Notes under the pieces: generated by a model | What the model was told of the DNA's origin: nothing | Database searches by the model: none | What the model saw: only the letters and a program-made list of their open reading frames with translations | In this document: one piece after another, positions 1-12,480 of the stretch | Position numbering within the stretch: the stretch's first letter is position 1 | Layout of the letters: every line of letters begins with the position of its first letter | Position numbers and translations under genes: made by a program | Assembly (NCBI GenBank): GCA_034509425.1 | Contig: JAVTVJ010000550.1 | Location: 744,001-808,000 of the forward strand | Source: Eopsaltria australis | Taxonomy: Eukaryota > Chordata > Aves > Passeriformes > Petroicidae | DNA length: 64,000 bases | Reading direction: 5' to 3'

Positions 1-3000
1 TGCTGCCTTGAATTATTTAGTAACATCAACATACTTCATTATTTACCGAGGCTTTCATCCTATTTTGTGAATATCATTTCAGTACACATCACTGTGTGAT
101 TCCACTAGACTTCCCTCCACTGTGAGAACTGGTCATATACTTCTCTGCTTCCTGTCTTTTACCAAATCACCACCCCTCATGAGAATCTTATCTTTTGATG
201 TAAAACTTCATAAAAAAAACTTTTGGATATGCAAGTAAACTTTATCAATGACATTGTCCTTTTCTATCTGTTTACCCTTTGAAGACCTTAATAAATTTTC
301 CTTCCCAAAAAGCTTTGTTGGCCATACCATAACAAATTTATCTACATGTAAACTGACTACTTTCTTATTCACGGTGGGTATCTTGGACAATTCACCTCTA
401 GTTTTCTGGACCAGCTGCCCTACAGAGCCTTTTTATAAACAGTGGCATCACTTCTGTCCCTTTTTGTACCTCTGATATAGAGATCAGTTTTTTATGTTTG
501 GCTTTCTTCAGAATTTTGGGTAATGCCACATGAATGTTGGAATTCACTGTTAATTTTGATGATGTATTTTAAAACCTCTTCTATTGACCTTTTGATATTA
601 AACAGTTGCTCAGACTCATTCCTTCAATTTTCATTGTGGAAATTCCTGAAGTTTTCCTGTAATGAAATCTGATACAGAAATTAATTTGGGTTCTTGCAAT
701 TCTGGCTAAAGCCCCCTAGATTTTGATTCACCAAACTGCCTTAGATTTTTATTAATAAAAAAGCCTTATATCCCCACTAAAGTGTTAGGGATCATCAGGA
801 GTTAAAGAAGTTGCAGAGGGAAGAGCCCTGTTAGTTCAATTGTTTATTCTCCTTGTCTGCTCTGAGATCACTGTGGGGACTACACCAGATAAAGTTATCT
901 GTGGAAACTGGGCACTCTCTTATCTCTCATACGCCCATCAGTGAAATACCAAGATATCTGGGAGACATTTAAAAGTAGAGATAAGTTAATATTTTTTTCT
1001 GCCTTTTACTTCTTTTGCCATTTCCTTTATAGAAATCTTATTGGAACTTTTCTTACTGACAGTGTATGTGAATAATTTTTTAAAAATCAGTGTTTTTATA
1101 CCCAGTCAAGACAGATTAATTGACTTTTCTGATTCCTCTGCATAAGACCATGGCTATCTACTCACAGGACTCTCAAGACTTTCGTTTTCAACTTCCTTCA
1201 ACTGTTCTGGGCTGTGACTTCTCATGCTGTAGATCTTTAATCATGAATTACCAGGCAGCTGGAACAGCAGGAGGAGGAAAGTTCATACCTACCCTGTGCT
1301 CCAGTTAGTCACTGTGAGAAGTGCACAGGAGCTCTGCTGTTTCTGTCTAATGCTGGCAGAGAAATTACCAGCAGCTTATCACCCCAGCAAGTTTCAAGGT
1401 AAGCTTAGCAGCTAAGTGTTGATACTGGAATATTTGTCATCAGCACTCAGGGGAACTATTCACACCTCGGATTTGTATAAACTTTACATCTTAATGTGAA
1501 AAACCATATGCATCCAACACATGTAAAGCTGCATTTGAATTCAAATGAGATTAAGAAGTGGTTCCCTGACAGTCTTGCTTTTAGAAGTCTGTACTAATGC
1601 CTTGCTGATGATTTTTTTTCTGGTCCCTAGTGATACTGAATGCCATTTACTGTGAACTGCTGAACTTGCAATGACAAAAGCAAGAACAAACCTTGGTTGC
1701 AATGGGAAGGGCTAGTTCTGGCTATTGTGAATTGCTATTCCCATATATTTTTGCCATTGTTGTTTCTTAGGGCTAAGTCCAACACACGGCCCTTTGTGGT
1801 ACTGATATGAATCAAAAGAGACACATGTAAGTGGGAGATGACAATAACTGGAGAACCTTGATGACTAAGGAGCTGCTAGTTCAGGGACTCCCAAATAACA
1901 ACCCAGCCATCTGGCCAGCCATTTGGCTACCTGCTGTGAAGGCTCTGCATTTAAAAATTGTGTTATCAACTTTACAATAAAGAAACAACCACTTGAGCAT
2001 CAGCTTTCAGAGCAGACAGGACTAAGGGATCCATTATTTAAATATAACGCTTTCAGTCAGTTAGGAGTAGGAGGGGAAAAAACAGGAACTCACCCTTGTC
2101 ACTCAACCACCCCAGCATCAAGAAATGAACAGAGAGAGACAGTTGGAATAGTTAATTCTAGTGCTTTGTGTTGCTGGAGAAAAGTCAAATTGATGGTGGT
2201 GTGTCCTTCCCATCTGTTCCCCACTACCTTCTCCTCCTTCCAGAGGAACTTCAGAAAGTATTGTTTTGTACAAAATCCAGACAAGATGAAAGGCACTGCC
2301 AAAACCTATACCTTTAAAAAAATAGACTACTTAGTGCTGTTTGCTTAGGTGATGAAATAGAAATAAATAGATGGGATTAAAACAACCTCTGGAAGTAGTT
2401 AGATAAACAAAGGTCTGTTTTGGCCTAAAGAATGCCCATACATGGTTTTGTGCTAAAATGGATGCTTTCCCCCTCAGTAAGCTAATAGAGCAATTTAAGA
2501 CAGCTTTTTTCTCTTGATAAGTTGGAACAGTTTACATGAAATTGCCAGAGAGAATAAATTCCTCCCAGCACCATCCTTACAAGCAAAAACTTTATTTACT
2601 GTGTAGAAAATTCACTGGACATTTGGTGAAGCTGCTGTAAGAAAGCAGCCCCTTCTGCTGTTGTGAATCCATGATCTGTTCAGTGCAGATAATCCAAATT
2701 CCCTTCTTTCTGGCATTTAGTTTTACTAATGCTTTAGATCTTCCTGGGTACACCCTGTAAATGTTGTCAGACTGAAGCAGCCCACCGCAGTAACTTTTCT
2801 TGCTATATTGGGAGGGAGGTACAGGTTCATCAGCCTTAAGCAGAGTACTTATAATGAAAGAATAACTAACATACAAGTATCATAGGACATGGCAAGGGAA
2901 CTGTGTGATGAAAAAGTGGCTGTGGGGAAAGAATTGTAAGGTAGGAGACATGTCCACGTGATTTCAGCGATCCAGAATTACACACAGAAACATATAGCTG

Positions 3001-5203
3001 TGTATGCACATGCCTACCATCAAATGTCATTTATAACAGCCAAACAAAACCTTAGCAATGGATGTGCCCTTCTTGTTCTTGAGGGAAAAAAACATCATTT
3101 TTTAGTCTTATAAATAATTTGTATGATTTATGTTTAAAACATATATACATTTACCATGCGTGTATTACATTGCTGTGGGAAAGACAGGTCCCACATCAAG
3201 AGTGAAGGTGAATCTCACTTCTAATTTCATCCTCATGATCTATCAGTCAGCAGTAATTGTCAGTTATGAGAAGGAGGCACACAGCTTCAAATTTGAAAAA
3301 TCCACAGTAGCTCTCAGGATGGGTGTGTTTTGAGCCTTGTAGTTGTGACTGCTCCTTCACATTTTGTTGAACCTTGTGGATGTTCCTTATCGGCCCTTCC
3401 TAAAAGATGAGGGTCCTATTTTTGGTGGCATGCTGGCAAATTCTGTGACAAGAAATGAATATATCTGGTTATCTTCCCTTTTCTCCAGGTGAGATCTCTG
3501 CTGTTCTTTTTCTTTTGGAAACCTGTTTCTCATCCAGAGAAAAGTGAAGAGAGACTGGGTGAACAGACACAGGGAAGTGCAGAGGCTTCACAGGAATATT
3601 TTTTTTTTCTTTTCTCAGCAAGGTATCATCTGTTCCTCAAAGCACTTTATTTTCTCTTCATCTTGCTTGGAAACATGGTCCAGACAAGGATCAGATGGTT
3701 TTTGTCAGCTCCAGGATGGATTATTGAGTTGTGTCACGTCTGAAGCTGAATATGAACATAACATGCAAGTTTTGGCTGTTATAGAAGTTGGCTGTGCACT
3801 TGCTAAAGAGTTCAAGCTTGTGCTCACATCTCTCCCTTACTGATTCCCAGAGAGCTTCCAGAAGAACAAAAGGTTCAAGCCTTTGCTACATAGGACACAC
3901 CAGTTTGTTTTAGGAGCTCTCCTTCTCCTGGTCGGCAGATTTCAAAGCCCAAGGTGAGGTGTGAGAGGTCTGGGGGTCCCTCACTCCTTGCCATTGGGCG
4001 CCAGTTGTGTAGCAGGACACCCTCCAGAGAGATCAAGGGAATCATGAGCCTGCCTGGCTGCATGAAGCACTGAAAAAACAGCTTTGAGGAACAGATTTAT
4101 TTTATGCTTGCATATCAGAAAGTCTTTTTATTCCCATGAGTTCTTCAATCTCAAACACAATTTTGACTTTCTAAATGCCAAAGTGCCAGATACCACAAAG
4201 ACTACTGCTGTTGTGATTTTATGCTGATGGGGATCTGTCGATGATGGGCAGCAAATGTAAGACTCATCTTAACATTGAACATTGATACCAAGTCTACTTA
4301 TGTAATCTTCTAGCACTTAATTTTGGTCTCCTGTGGAAACAGGCATTGTAGAGGCACAGAAAAAGGATAGGGAATTGCTATGCTTAAGGATGGGAAACCC
4401 TTTTACTCCTCACTTCAAAGCTTAAAGGAAAAACACAGAGAATAAAAGAGCGTCTTCAGAGTCTATCTTCTGGCCTAAGGCAATGGAGCAACCCTATAAT
4501 AGGTTACTCTTTTTTTTTCAGGCACCCTGGTAACATAAATTACTTCTGTTCTGTCACAAGATCACATTAGGGATGTGTCCTGTAGGATACCACAATCTCA
4601 AGGCATGACTCCAAATGGCAATGGAAAACCACATGGTGCCTCACAGAGCTATTAATTCAGCTCGCGTCACACCCAGAAACAGCCAGATAGAGAATGTGCC
4701 GTGGCAAATTGCATCCATGAAGAGCTTTGGCAAAAACGCTACTTGACAACTGAGCTCTTTGTCCTAACAATTTCCCTAAAACTACCCATTGAAGATGAAC
4801 AGACTTGCTTTTTTCTCGTATTGCTACCAGGAGGTTACCCATGAATCTCAGTGGCTGAGTACTTCTTGGTCTTGTGAGTCAGTAGTAGCTACTAAGGGCT
4901 ACTACACAGAGCCAAGAGAGTCAAGGTTCTGTGGTTTACTCAGTATTTTACCAGGTGTAACAGACTGGTGTGTGACCTGTTTAAACAGTGGTGCCAGCAC
5001 ACCCCTGCTTGAGACACACACATAGGAACTGCTTTAGAGCTGCCCTTGATGGGCCCATGTTGCCATGCTGTCAGTTCGGGTCACCAGCTCTTCTTCCTGA
5101 CGTGTCACAAACAACATTTGGGATGTCTGCTTCTCTTCCAGTCCTCACTTTTCCTTCAGAGATGCATATGCCCTTGAAACAAGCAGTATGTGGAGGTTTG
5201 TGT
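1..5203. other. Non-coding single-copy DNA, nothing identified
   Basis: I see no gene, RNA or recognisable repeat in this stretch. It is AT-rich with scattered short A and T runs. The longest open frame is 141 codons (1923-2348, +); its product has no recognisable domain and the size is within chance for this composition. A short pyrimidine run ending in CAG at 4511-4521 resembles a splice acceptor, but no open segment with a good donor follows it. Confidence 0.7.
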
Positions 5204-5228
5204 GGGAGGGGGTGGGGAAGCATTTGGG
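5204..5228 (+). other. G-quadruplex motif, plus strand
   Basis: Four G runs lie on the + strand: GGG 5204-5206, GGGGG 5208-5212, GGGG 5214-5217 and GGG 5226-5228. The loops are 1, 1 and 8 bases. The two single-base loops favour a stable parallel fold; the third is one base above the strict limit of seven. No promoter feature is seen beside it, so a role is unknown. Confidence 0.5.
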
Positions 5229-8200
5229 ATGAGTGGGACACCTTCATGGAGTACTGTATGTTAAATAACAGACTGAGAGAGGGAGTGATGAGTCTCTCAA
5301 GGAAGCATAAACACTATGTACTCATTAGAAGACTCATTATAAATAAAGTACAGGGAAGGTGCTCTGAGACAAAGCTTTTTCATTGGTATTTATCAGGACA
5401 AAGAGCTCCTTTAATAGGGCAACTGAAAAGCACTCTGCTGCAATCATTAATAGGCATTACCACTTTTACTGACTTCTTGGGAACAGTTTTGCCCTTCTCA
5501 CTGCATCTCCATTAAAGGGACAGGCTCTTTTTTTTCATATTTATTCCAAAAAGTAGAAACCAGGCCAAGACTAGGGGGAAGGAGTGAAAACCCCAACAAC
5601 TTTTACATGTCAGCCCAGTGGCAAAGTTTGGCTGATGGAGTGAAACACAGCAGGCTGCTGATAGACTTGGATAGGCTCTTCTGCCTGGATTTCCTCTATT
5701 TTAGGAGCTCCAACTGGATACCTCAACCCACCAGAGGAAAAATATAGCAAAAAAGGGGAGTAGGAGAGAAAGAGAGGATCTCACGCTCTCAAGTTTCACT
5801 ATGTATTTTATCACCACTGCCAGACTGGCGCAGAGTTGTCTGCTTTAACTAAGCACTGTGCTTCTAGCTTTCAAACCTCAAGGACGGTTGTAATTTGGCA
5901 CCTGAAAATGGTAGTCATTTTCTCTGTCAGGTTAAGATACCTTCCTTAAAGCTGTAGAACCTATCAGCCTGTTGGAATACAGCTGTGGTGAGTGCAATGG
6001 TTTGCTGTTTATACTTTTTAGGGTGTTTTTCTTCTCCACAGTGGAATTTTGAGGTCTGAGACCACTTTTTTTCTGAGATTTCTTTCTTGCTGGTTGTTGG
6101 ATTTTACCAGACTGTGCTTGATAAATGTACATGGAAGGCTGAGCACTGCAAAGAATTTGCAATTTTTGCATTATGTGATCTTGAGCCAACACATGTGATG
6201 AGCATGTGGAAAGGGAGATATTAAAAACAATTGTAAAGAGAAGGGAACTTTGTTATTTTCCTTTAAAAAACATACACACATGACTTTGAATTGGCTGGTT
6301 CTCCTATCTGCACTGGCACATGCACATAGCAGTCCTGCTTTTCAGAAGGAAATTAAACAGTTGACTTTTTTTTGCCGAAGGCCAGTGCCTGCAATTGCAA
6401 ATGCTGCATCCCATAGTGGGTGTTGCCCCTGCAGGACTGCATAGTCACCCCAGAAGGGTGCAGTTGAGAACTAGACCCAAGCTGAATTGGATATATTGCA
6501 TCTGAGACAGAGATACTTGCTTCAGGCTGTCCCAAAAATTGGAAGGAGTGGACACATGACAGCCTCTGTCCACAGAGGTCTGTGTCAGGCATTGCCTGAA
6601 CACTGCTAGACAAGCACTGTGCAGAATGGGAACTTCTGTGCACCACAGCTTTTGCTCCTTGTTATCCCCCAGCTTCTCTTCTGCCAAGGCAAGCATGTCA
6701 GCTACCAATCAAACCCTTGAGAAGACTTTCTGTGCAGTTCACCCTCTTGATCCTCTGTGTTTCCATTTCCTCTTTGCTTACTTTCTCCTTCTCTCCTCTA
6801 GTTCTGCTTGTGCAGTTCAGCACTGCAAGGTCCTCACAGCCCCAGATGTATGGCAGTGCTGGGTGAGATCAGCAGTACATCCTGCTTTGCATCTTGCTTC
6901 TGATGAGAGCCAGAACTGAAGAGTTAAAGAACATGCAAAAATGTGGACAGAAGTAACATCTTTGCCTTTTCATGTAGCATTAGGTTTACTCTGGAGGTAA
7001 TTGTCTCTATAGAGAATCTTACTTAGAATGATGAAAGTAATCTAGATGAATTGTCTGGTCCATTATTTCTCATTCTTACTGCTGTCACACAAAATAAGCG
7101 TGTCTTTCTTAGTTTTCTGTACTATATATTCATTTAGGCAAAGTATTAACCATTCTCCTCCCCAAATAACTTTCCTCAGCTGTCTGTGGTGAAGGTTAAC
7201 GAGAGAACTGTCAAAATCAGTATTGAGTTGTGAGTTTTGCCTTTGTGAGAAACCTGCAGCCTTTTGGTCAAAGGTTTTTCTTTTAAATTCATGAACTTAA
7301 AGAGTGCATAACACTCTTCAGAAAGGCTTAGTTCATTTGAAATCAGGCTTTTATCAATTTAGATTAGACAGACAAGAATCAATGCAAGGTGATATCAATG
7401 CCAGCCAATGTTAAACTGAGCTGAGAGTGAACACATTGTGCTTTACACCAGTTTAATCACTGATTTAAAAACGAACTTAGATCGAACTGCTGTGACCACC
7501 TTGTAAAGAAAGGACTTTGCTTTACCCCAGTGGGCTTTAGCTGAAACAACGGGACCAACAATGAGCATATCTTAGCTTTCTCCTTCTGCATGTATTTCTC
7601 TCAAGATCTTTTCATTTTATAGGATAGAGCCCCCAGGATGTTTTAAGAAGGGCACATGCAGGTGGTACAACACAGCCCCATGTAGCAGCACTTGCTTCAA
7701 GCAAAGTAGCTCAGGGACTATATGACATGTGATGCCTCCTGCAGGGATATGTCCAGCGTAAGGAAGCCAGGCTATACCTGACTTAAAAAGGCACAGCTAG
7801 GTGGGGCTGTGGGCTGTGTGGCATCCTAGAGGTACATGGCATGAGGAAATGTGGATGAGCATTTAACCCCATTCTTGCTCACCTCCCATTTTCTGCTGCT
7901 GACTGCTGGGGTCTGGGTAGGAACTGCAGGATACTTGCTGCTATTCCCTGTAGCACAGGTGGAACTCAAAGCCTCCTGGAGCTAGTGGAAAAATGTCCTC
8001 AGAGCTTCTTCCCTAATTCAGACAGATTTCTGGAGGAGGTCTCTTTCTCTTCTGGATGGTATAGAGGGGGCTCAGTGTCTGCTCATTTTAGAAAATGTCT
8101 TTGAATTTTAATTTGAAGAGCAAATCTAAAAAGCAAAATGCGGACAGGTATGCCTCTCTTCTCAAAAGGTCCCCAAAAATTTGCAGTCATGGAAGAATTG

Positions 8201-11200
8201 GGGGAGCTTGAACTGTGTCTGATGTCCCAACTGCCTACAACACTGTTACAATCAACACCATCCTCCCCCTAAACAAACCAAGCGGAAAAAATCCCTACAA
8301 AATCCAAACAACCTTCCTTATAGCAGGCCTGTGTTGGGAATTTAACTCCCTCAGAAATTAATCTGGACAACTTCCCAGATAATGTATCTATCCCTCTAAT
8401 TCCTATCTCAAGGATGAAGTTGATCAGAGAAGAACTGTAGAGGACTGGTTAGTTATTCTCAGTGTTTATCAGGGTAGCACCTGGAGGTGATCTGATCCTC
8501 CCGCCTCCTCAAAAAAATAAATCTGTCTTCCCTTGGCTAGCTCACAAATCTGCACTCAAACCCTTCTGTGCCAAACATGTGCAGGTGTACAGTATGTGTG
8601 TTACTACTGAGCCATCTGCAGCCTCCCCTGCACGGCAGTTGTTGTACTTTGGAGTTCCTTCCCCAACCAAATGGAGGTCCACAGAACAGTTTCAATAGCA
8701 CAAATTAAGAAGCTAATACTTTCTCACAGTGAGATCAGCTTTGCCTGAGCTCACGTTGCAGGAACAGATTTTTCTCTCATCCTGCTTGTCTCACTAAAGC
8801 AAATATATGACAGGCAAAGGAAGTGATAGTGTAGGATCCACCTTTATCACCCACACAGGGCATTTGCTGTACAGGCAGCGCCAGTGCAGGGAAACAAATG
8901 CTAAGATTATTTTTTACCTGAGGGTATTTGGTCAGCTGGTCAAAGCATCAAAGCATCATTGTCTAACAGCACTTAGGATGTGTTCCCCCCTCACCGGGCC
9001 CCCTCACCCTCAGCAGAACCACACCTGCTCTCAAGATCACACTGAGCATCCATCATCAGAGGCACAAGGCGTTACTGCTTACCACTGCTCTGCCAAAATG
9101 CACTGGCTTCTCTCCTGTCCCTCAGCCCCCTCAGATTGTGACATGCATGGCATTACTCTGAGCAAACAATGCAGCCCCTGTGTTTGTAAGGGAAGGACGG
9201 TGGCAATGTGTCCATGAAACCAGAAACTTTACCCTTTCCAGTTCTTGTTCCAGTTGGTGCAACAGAAAACATCAATGTGCCCTCCTGTTTTCTGCAAACC
9301 TCAAGGAGCAGCCAGCCAACATGCTGAGCTGGTGAAATTGATGACTGACTAGATGAGCAAAAGTGCACTTTGGGGATCTCCCCATAGTCTGTCATTCACT
9401 AATGTTATCCTCCCCTTGACTTCTGTGGGCTTCCTGGGGAGCCAGCTGTTCCCCACACGTAGGGTCGGCAGCTATGTTGTGTTTGTGAGTGTAGGCACAG
9501 CTGTGAGTGGTGAACCAGAAACAGGTGAAGAACTTGTCCTAGAGCCAGCAGGAGGTACTATGGATGACATATAATCTGGAGGCTTTCTGAAGCATCTAGG
9601 TACTTCTGCCTTATGTGGCTTCAGGCCCTCAAAGCTATGCCCAGCAGGCCACAAATAACATATTCTTTAAAAAAACCAAACAGAAACAGTGACAAAATTT
9701 TAGCCCTACTGAGCCCCACTTTTTCAGAAATGTCTTCCCAAGAAAAGGCAAGTAGAAACTTTCCTGTTTATGGTTCTTCCTGTTCCTCTAGCACCACTAT
9801 TTAAGACAACCTTACTGCAGAAGCACAATCTACCTGTGCACACACCTGTCCATGCCCATAAAGAGAGGTGGAAATAATCACTGTATGAACAAATCAGTGT
9901 CTGACTGCTTCAAAAGAAGTGTTACCTGAACATAGTGCATTTCTGCTCCTCACAATTTCAAGAGCTTTTTAAAAATTTGCATATTTTCCATGCCCCTCTC
10001 TGGTTCTGTATTTTAGAAGGAAGGACAAAAGAATTGGTTAGCTCATACAATTTGATGACAAAGAAGTTTGGGATGTGGAACACTGTGTATAAGTGGGAGA
10101 AACATGTTAGCTCAGATTTTTCTGGACTGAAGTACAAATGTTTACAATTTTAAAGTGAACCGCACAGGAAAGGTGTGCTTTCCCAAAGAGTCGAAAATCT
10201 ACACCCCAAAAATTACTGAGATCTTCCTCTATGCGTGTTGCACAAATAACCTGGGGAGCACAATATTTAATGTAAGGAGATGAGCTGTTTACATAAGGTT
10301 GAGTTACATTGGAGCATGGACTGCACTGATAGAAATAATGCCTGTGTTTGTTGAAACAATAGAGGGATTTTCAGCCAATGCCTCTGCATTGAGTGTGGAG
10401 GAATTAGGCCATTGCTTCTCCCAGTGCCTACAAAGTACTGGGTGTCTGCATCTCTTATAAAGTCACCAATGTCTCCAATTCTAAGAAAGTGCTTAAAGTC
10501 TCTTCGGTTGTAGTTTGTATTCTCTTTGGTTTTTGTTTTCCTCCCACACTTCCCCTCCCAAGCTTCCTTTTGCATGTTAGTGCCAAAACAGAACAAGAAA
10601 AGGGAGAAAAGTGGCTCCAAACCGGCATTCAATTATTTCAGAAACTTTTTGTAAATGCATTTTATAAGTTTTGGTGTGTGTTCCTTCTACTAAAAGATTT
10701 ACTAATCCCTCTGGAATGAAAATTATTCAAAAAATGTCAGTTGAAAGTTATTCTGAGGAGTAATTAGCAACCTTAGCCAGCTCTTAGAAATATCTGTTTA
10801 GGCCAAATCCTTCTGCACAAAACTTTCTTGTGACTTATTGTGTCTGCAGTTCTGACCTTGGATAGATACTCTGTTCACCGGTGGTCTCTATGGGCAGGCA
10901 GCCATTAATCTAGTGTAAACATCAATATTTTTGTAAAATATAAGATCCCCTCAAAAAAATTGTGATTCTGTGATTTACAAGGGCTTAAACTTAGCTAAAA
11001 TCACCACAACATTGTTTATGGCTTAATTACATAGTCATTTCCCTGCATCAATCAGGTGTTATTCACACAGAACTTCTTGGCTGTCCTTGGCTCTGCCTCA
11101 AAAGAAAACACACCCTCCATGAGGCAGAGATGCAAGAGTAAACATTTGGCAGGGGTACGTTCCTTTTCGACCTGCTCCCTCTGTGCGCAGTCAAGGATTT

Positions 11201-11925
11201 TATTTTATCAAAGCTATTGTATTCCTTCCAATGAACCTGAACACTCTGCTGTCTTACTGACATCAATCTGGCAGTTTCTGTGTGAATGATATCAGTGTCA
11301 TTCCCACCTAGAGGAACTGTCCATAAAAGTGATCAGTGGCATCAGTTTCCAAACCGACTGAAGACAAAGGCTTGTCTCACTTATAAGGCATTTTCCAACA
11401 TGACAGTTGTCAAAGTGCCTATCTCCCAGCGTCTAGTGTACACTTCCATTTTCATTTTTAAGTAAACTCCAGTCAAAGCATTCATATCCATGCATACTGT
11501 ATACAAAACTGCCTATGACAATGATCCTTTGCTTCCAGCCTCTCCGGGTTTTGTGGACACTGATCTCAGTTGCATGTACAGAGAAAACCAGGCTAGGATC
11601 AAACAAGTTCATCCTTACCCCAGAAATTTCCACTTTTTAAATGCTGAGGGCAGAAATGGCCGTTCTTTTTTTTCTTTTTTTTTTTTATTTTCAGGGCTGC
11701 ATTGTAGTGTTCTGCAAAAGGCAGGAATTGAGAGTTTAGCTACATTTGGGAAGCCAAAGCATTACTTTAATGGAAGAAGTGATCAAATTAGCCGAAGAAA
11801 CCTAACTATGACAGATGCCATCTCAACTGAGCAGTTTACAATTTACTACCACAGAAGGAGCGCAGAGGAAGGTGAATACTGACAAAAGAGCATTCTTTTC
11901 CAAGCTAACTGCTTTTGAGATGAAT
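5229..11925. other. Non-coding single-copy DNA, nothing identified
   Basis: No gene or repeat family was recognised. Open frames reach 136 codons (8807-9217, +) without any recognisable protein motif. A T-rich run ending in TTTTCAG near 11667-11695 looks like a splice acceptor, and the + frame across it stays open (11490-11882), but no matching strong donor was found. The rest is ordinary AT-rich sequence. Confidence 0.65.
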
Positions 11926-12480
11926 GTCAGCTCCTTACTTTATAATGAGACATATCTATAAATCCTTTATGCGAGAGGTTAATAGGAGCTGGCAGTCTCT
12001 TGACTCGCGCGGTTCGTTCAGTGCTACAAGGGAAGAACCACGGTCGGCATGTCGACAGAAATGAGCCTAAGTGCCAGGAGTCAAAACTGGTTTCCCCCAC
12101 AGAGATTAGATGGCACATTTGATATATGCTAGAGCAGGACAACTGACAGATAGCTGTGTGGAGGTGGAAAGCTCTTATATATAGTAACTACTTCAGCTCC
12201 TCAGAACTACGCTATCCCAATAGCTGCATATGTTTTTTTAAGAAGCCCTAAAAACCTACAGCCAACCGCTGTAATGAATTCAGGGGGTAGTTTAATGGAA
12301 ATCTCAAGAAGGAATGTAATTAGATGAAGTCAATTAGGCTGCTTGGGGATTTCTAGCTGCTGTTGTTGCTATCTGGGAACCCTAATAGGACGATTAGGAT
12401 TAACTGAAATCAGCCTGATTGATTAGGGCATATAAACCTACATATGCCAAATTCCAGGGGGACGGTGTGCTTGAGCTTGA
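11926..12480. promoter_or_regulatory. Candidate developmental enhancer (homeodomain-site cluster with CpG cluster)
   Basis: Seven CpG pairs fall within 12006-12054, a density not seen elsewhere outside the CpG island at 18 kb. About 260 bases further on is a run of homeodomain-type sites: TAATTAG at 12317-12323, CAATTAG at 12331-12337, GATTAG at 12392-12397, the bicoid-class (OTX/PITX) core GGATTA at 12397-12402, and TGATTGAT at 12416-12423, which is the known PBX-HOX composite site. The low repeat content and site density resemble conserved vertebrate enhancers. Conservation cannot be tested here, so the enhancer call is inference. The target gene lies outside the window. Confidence 0.35.
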
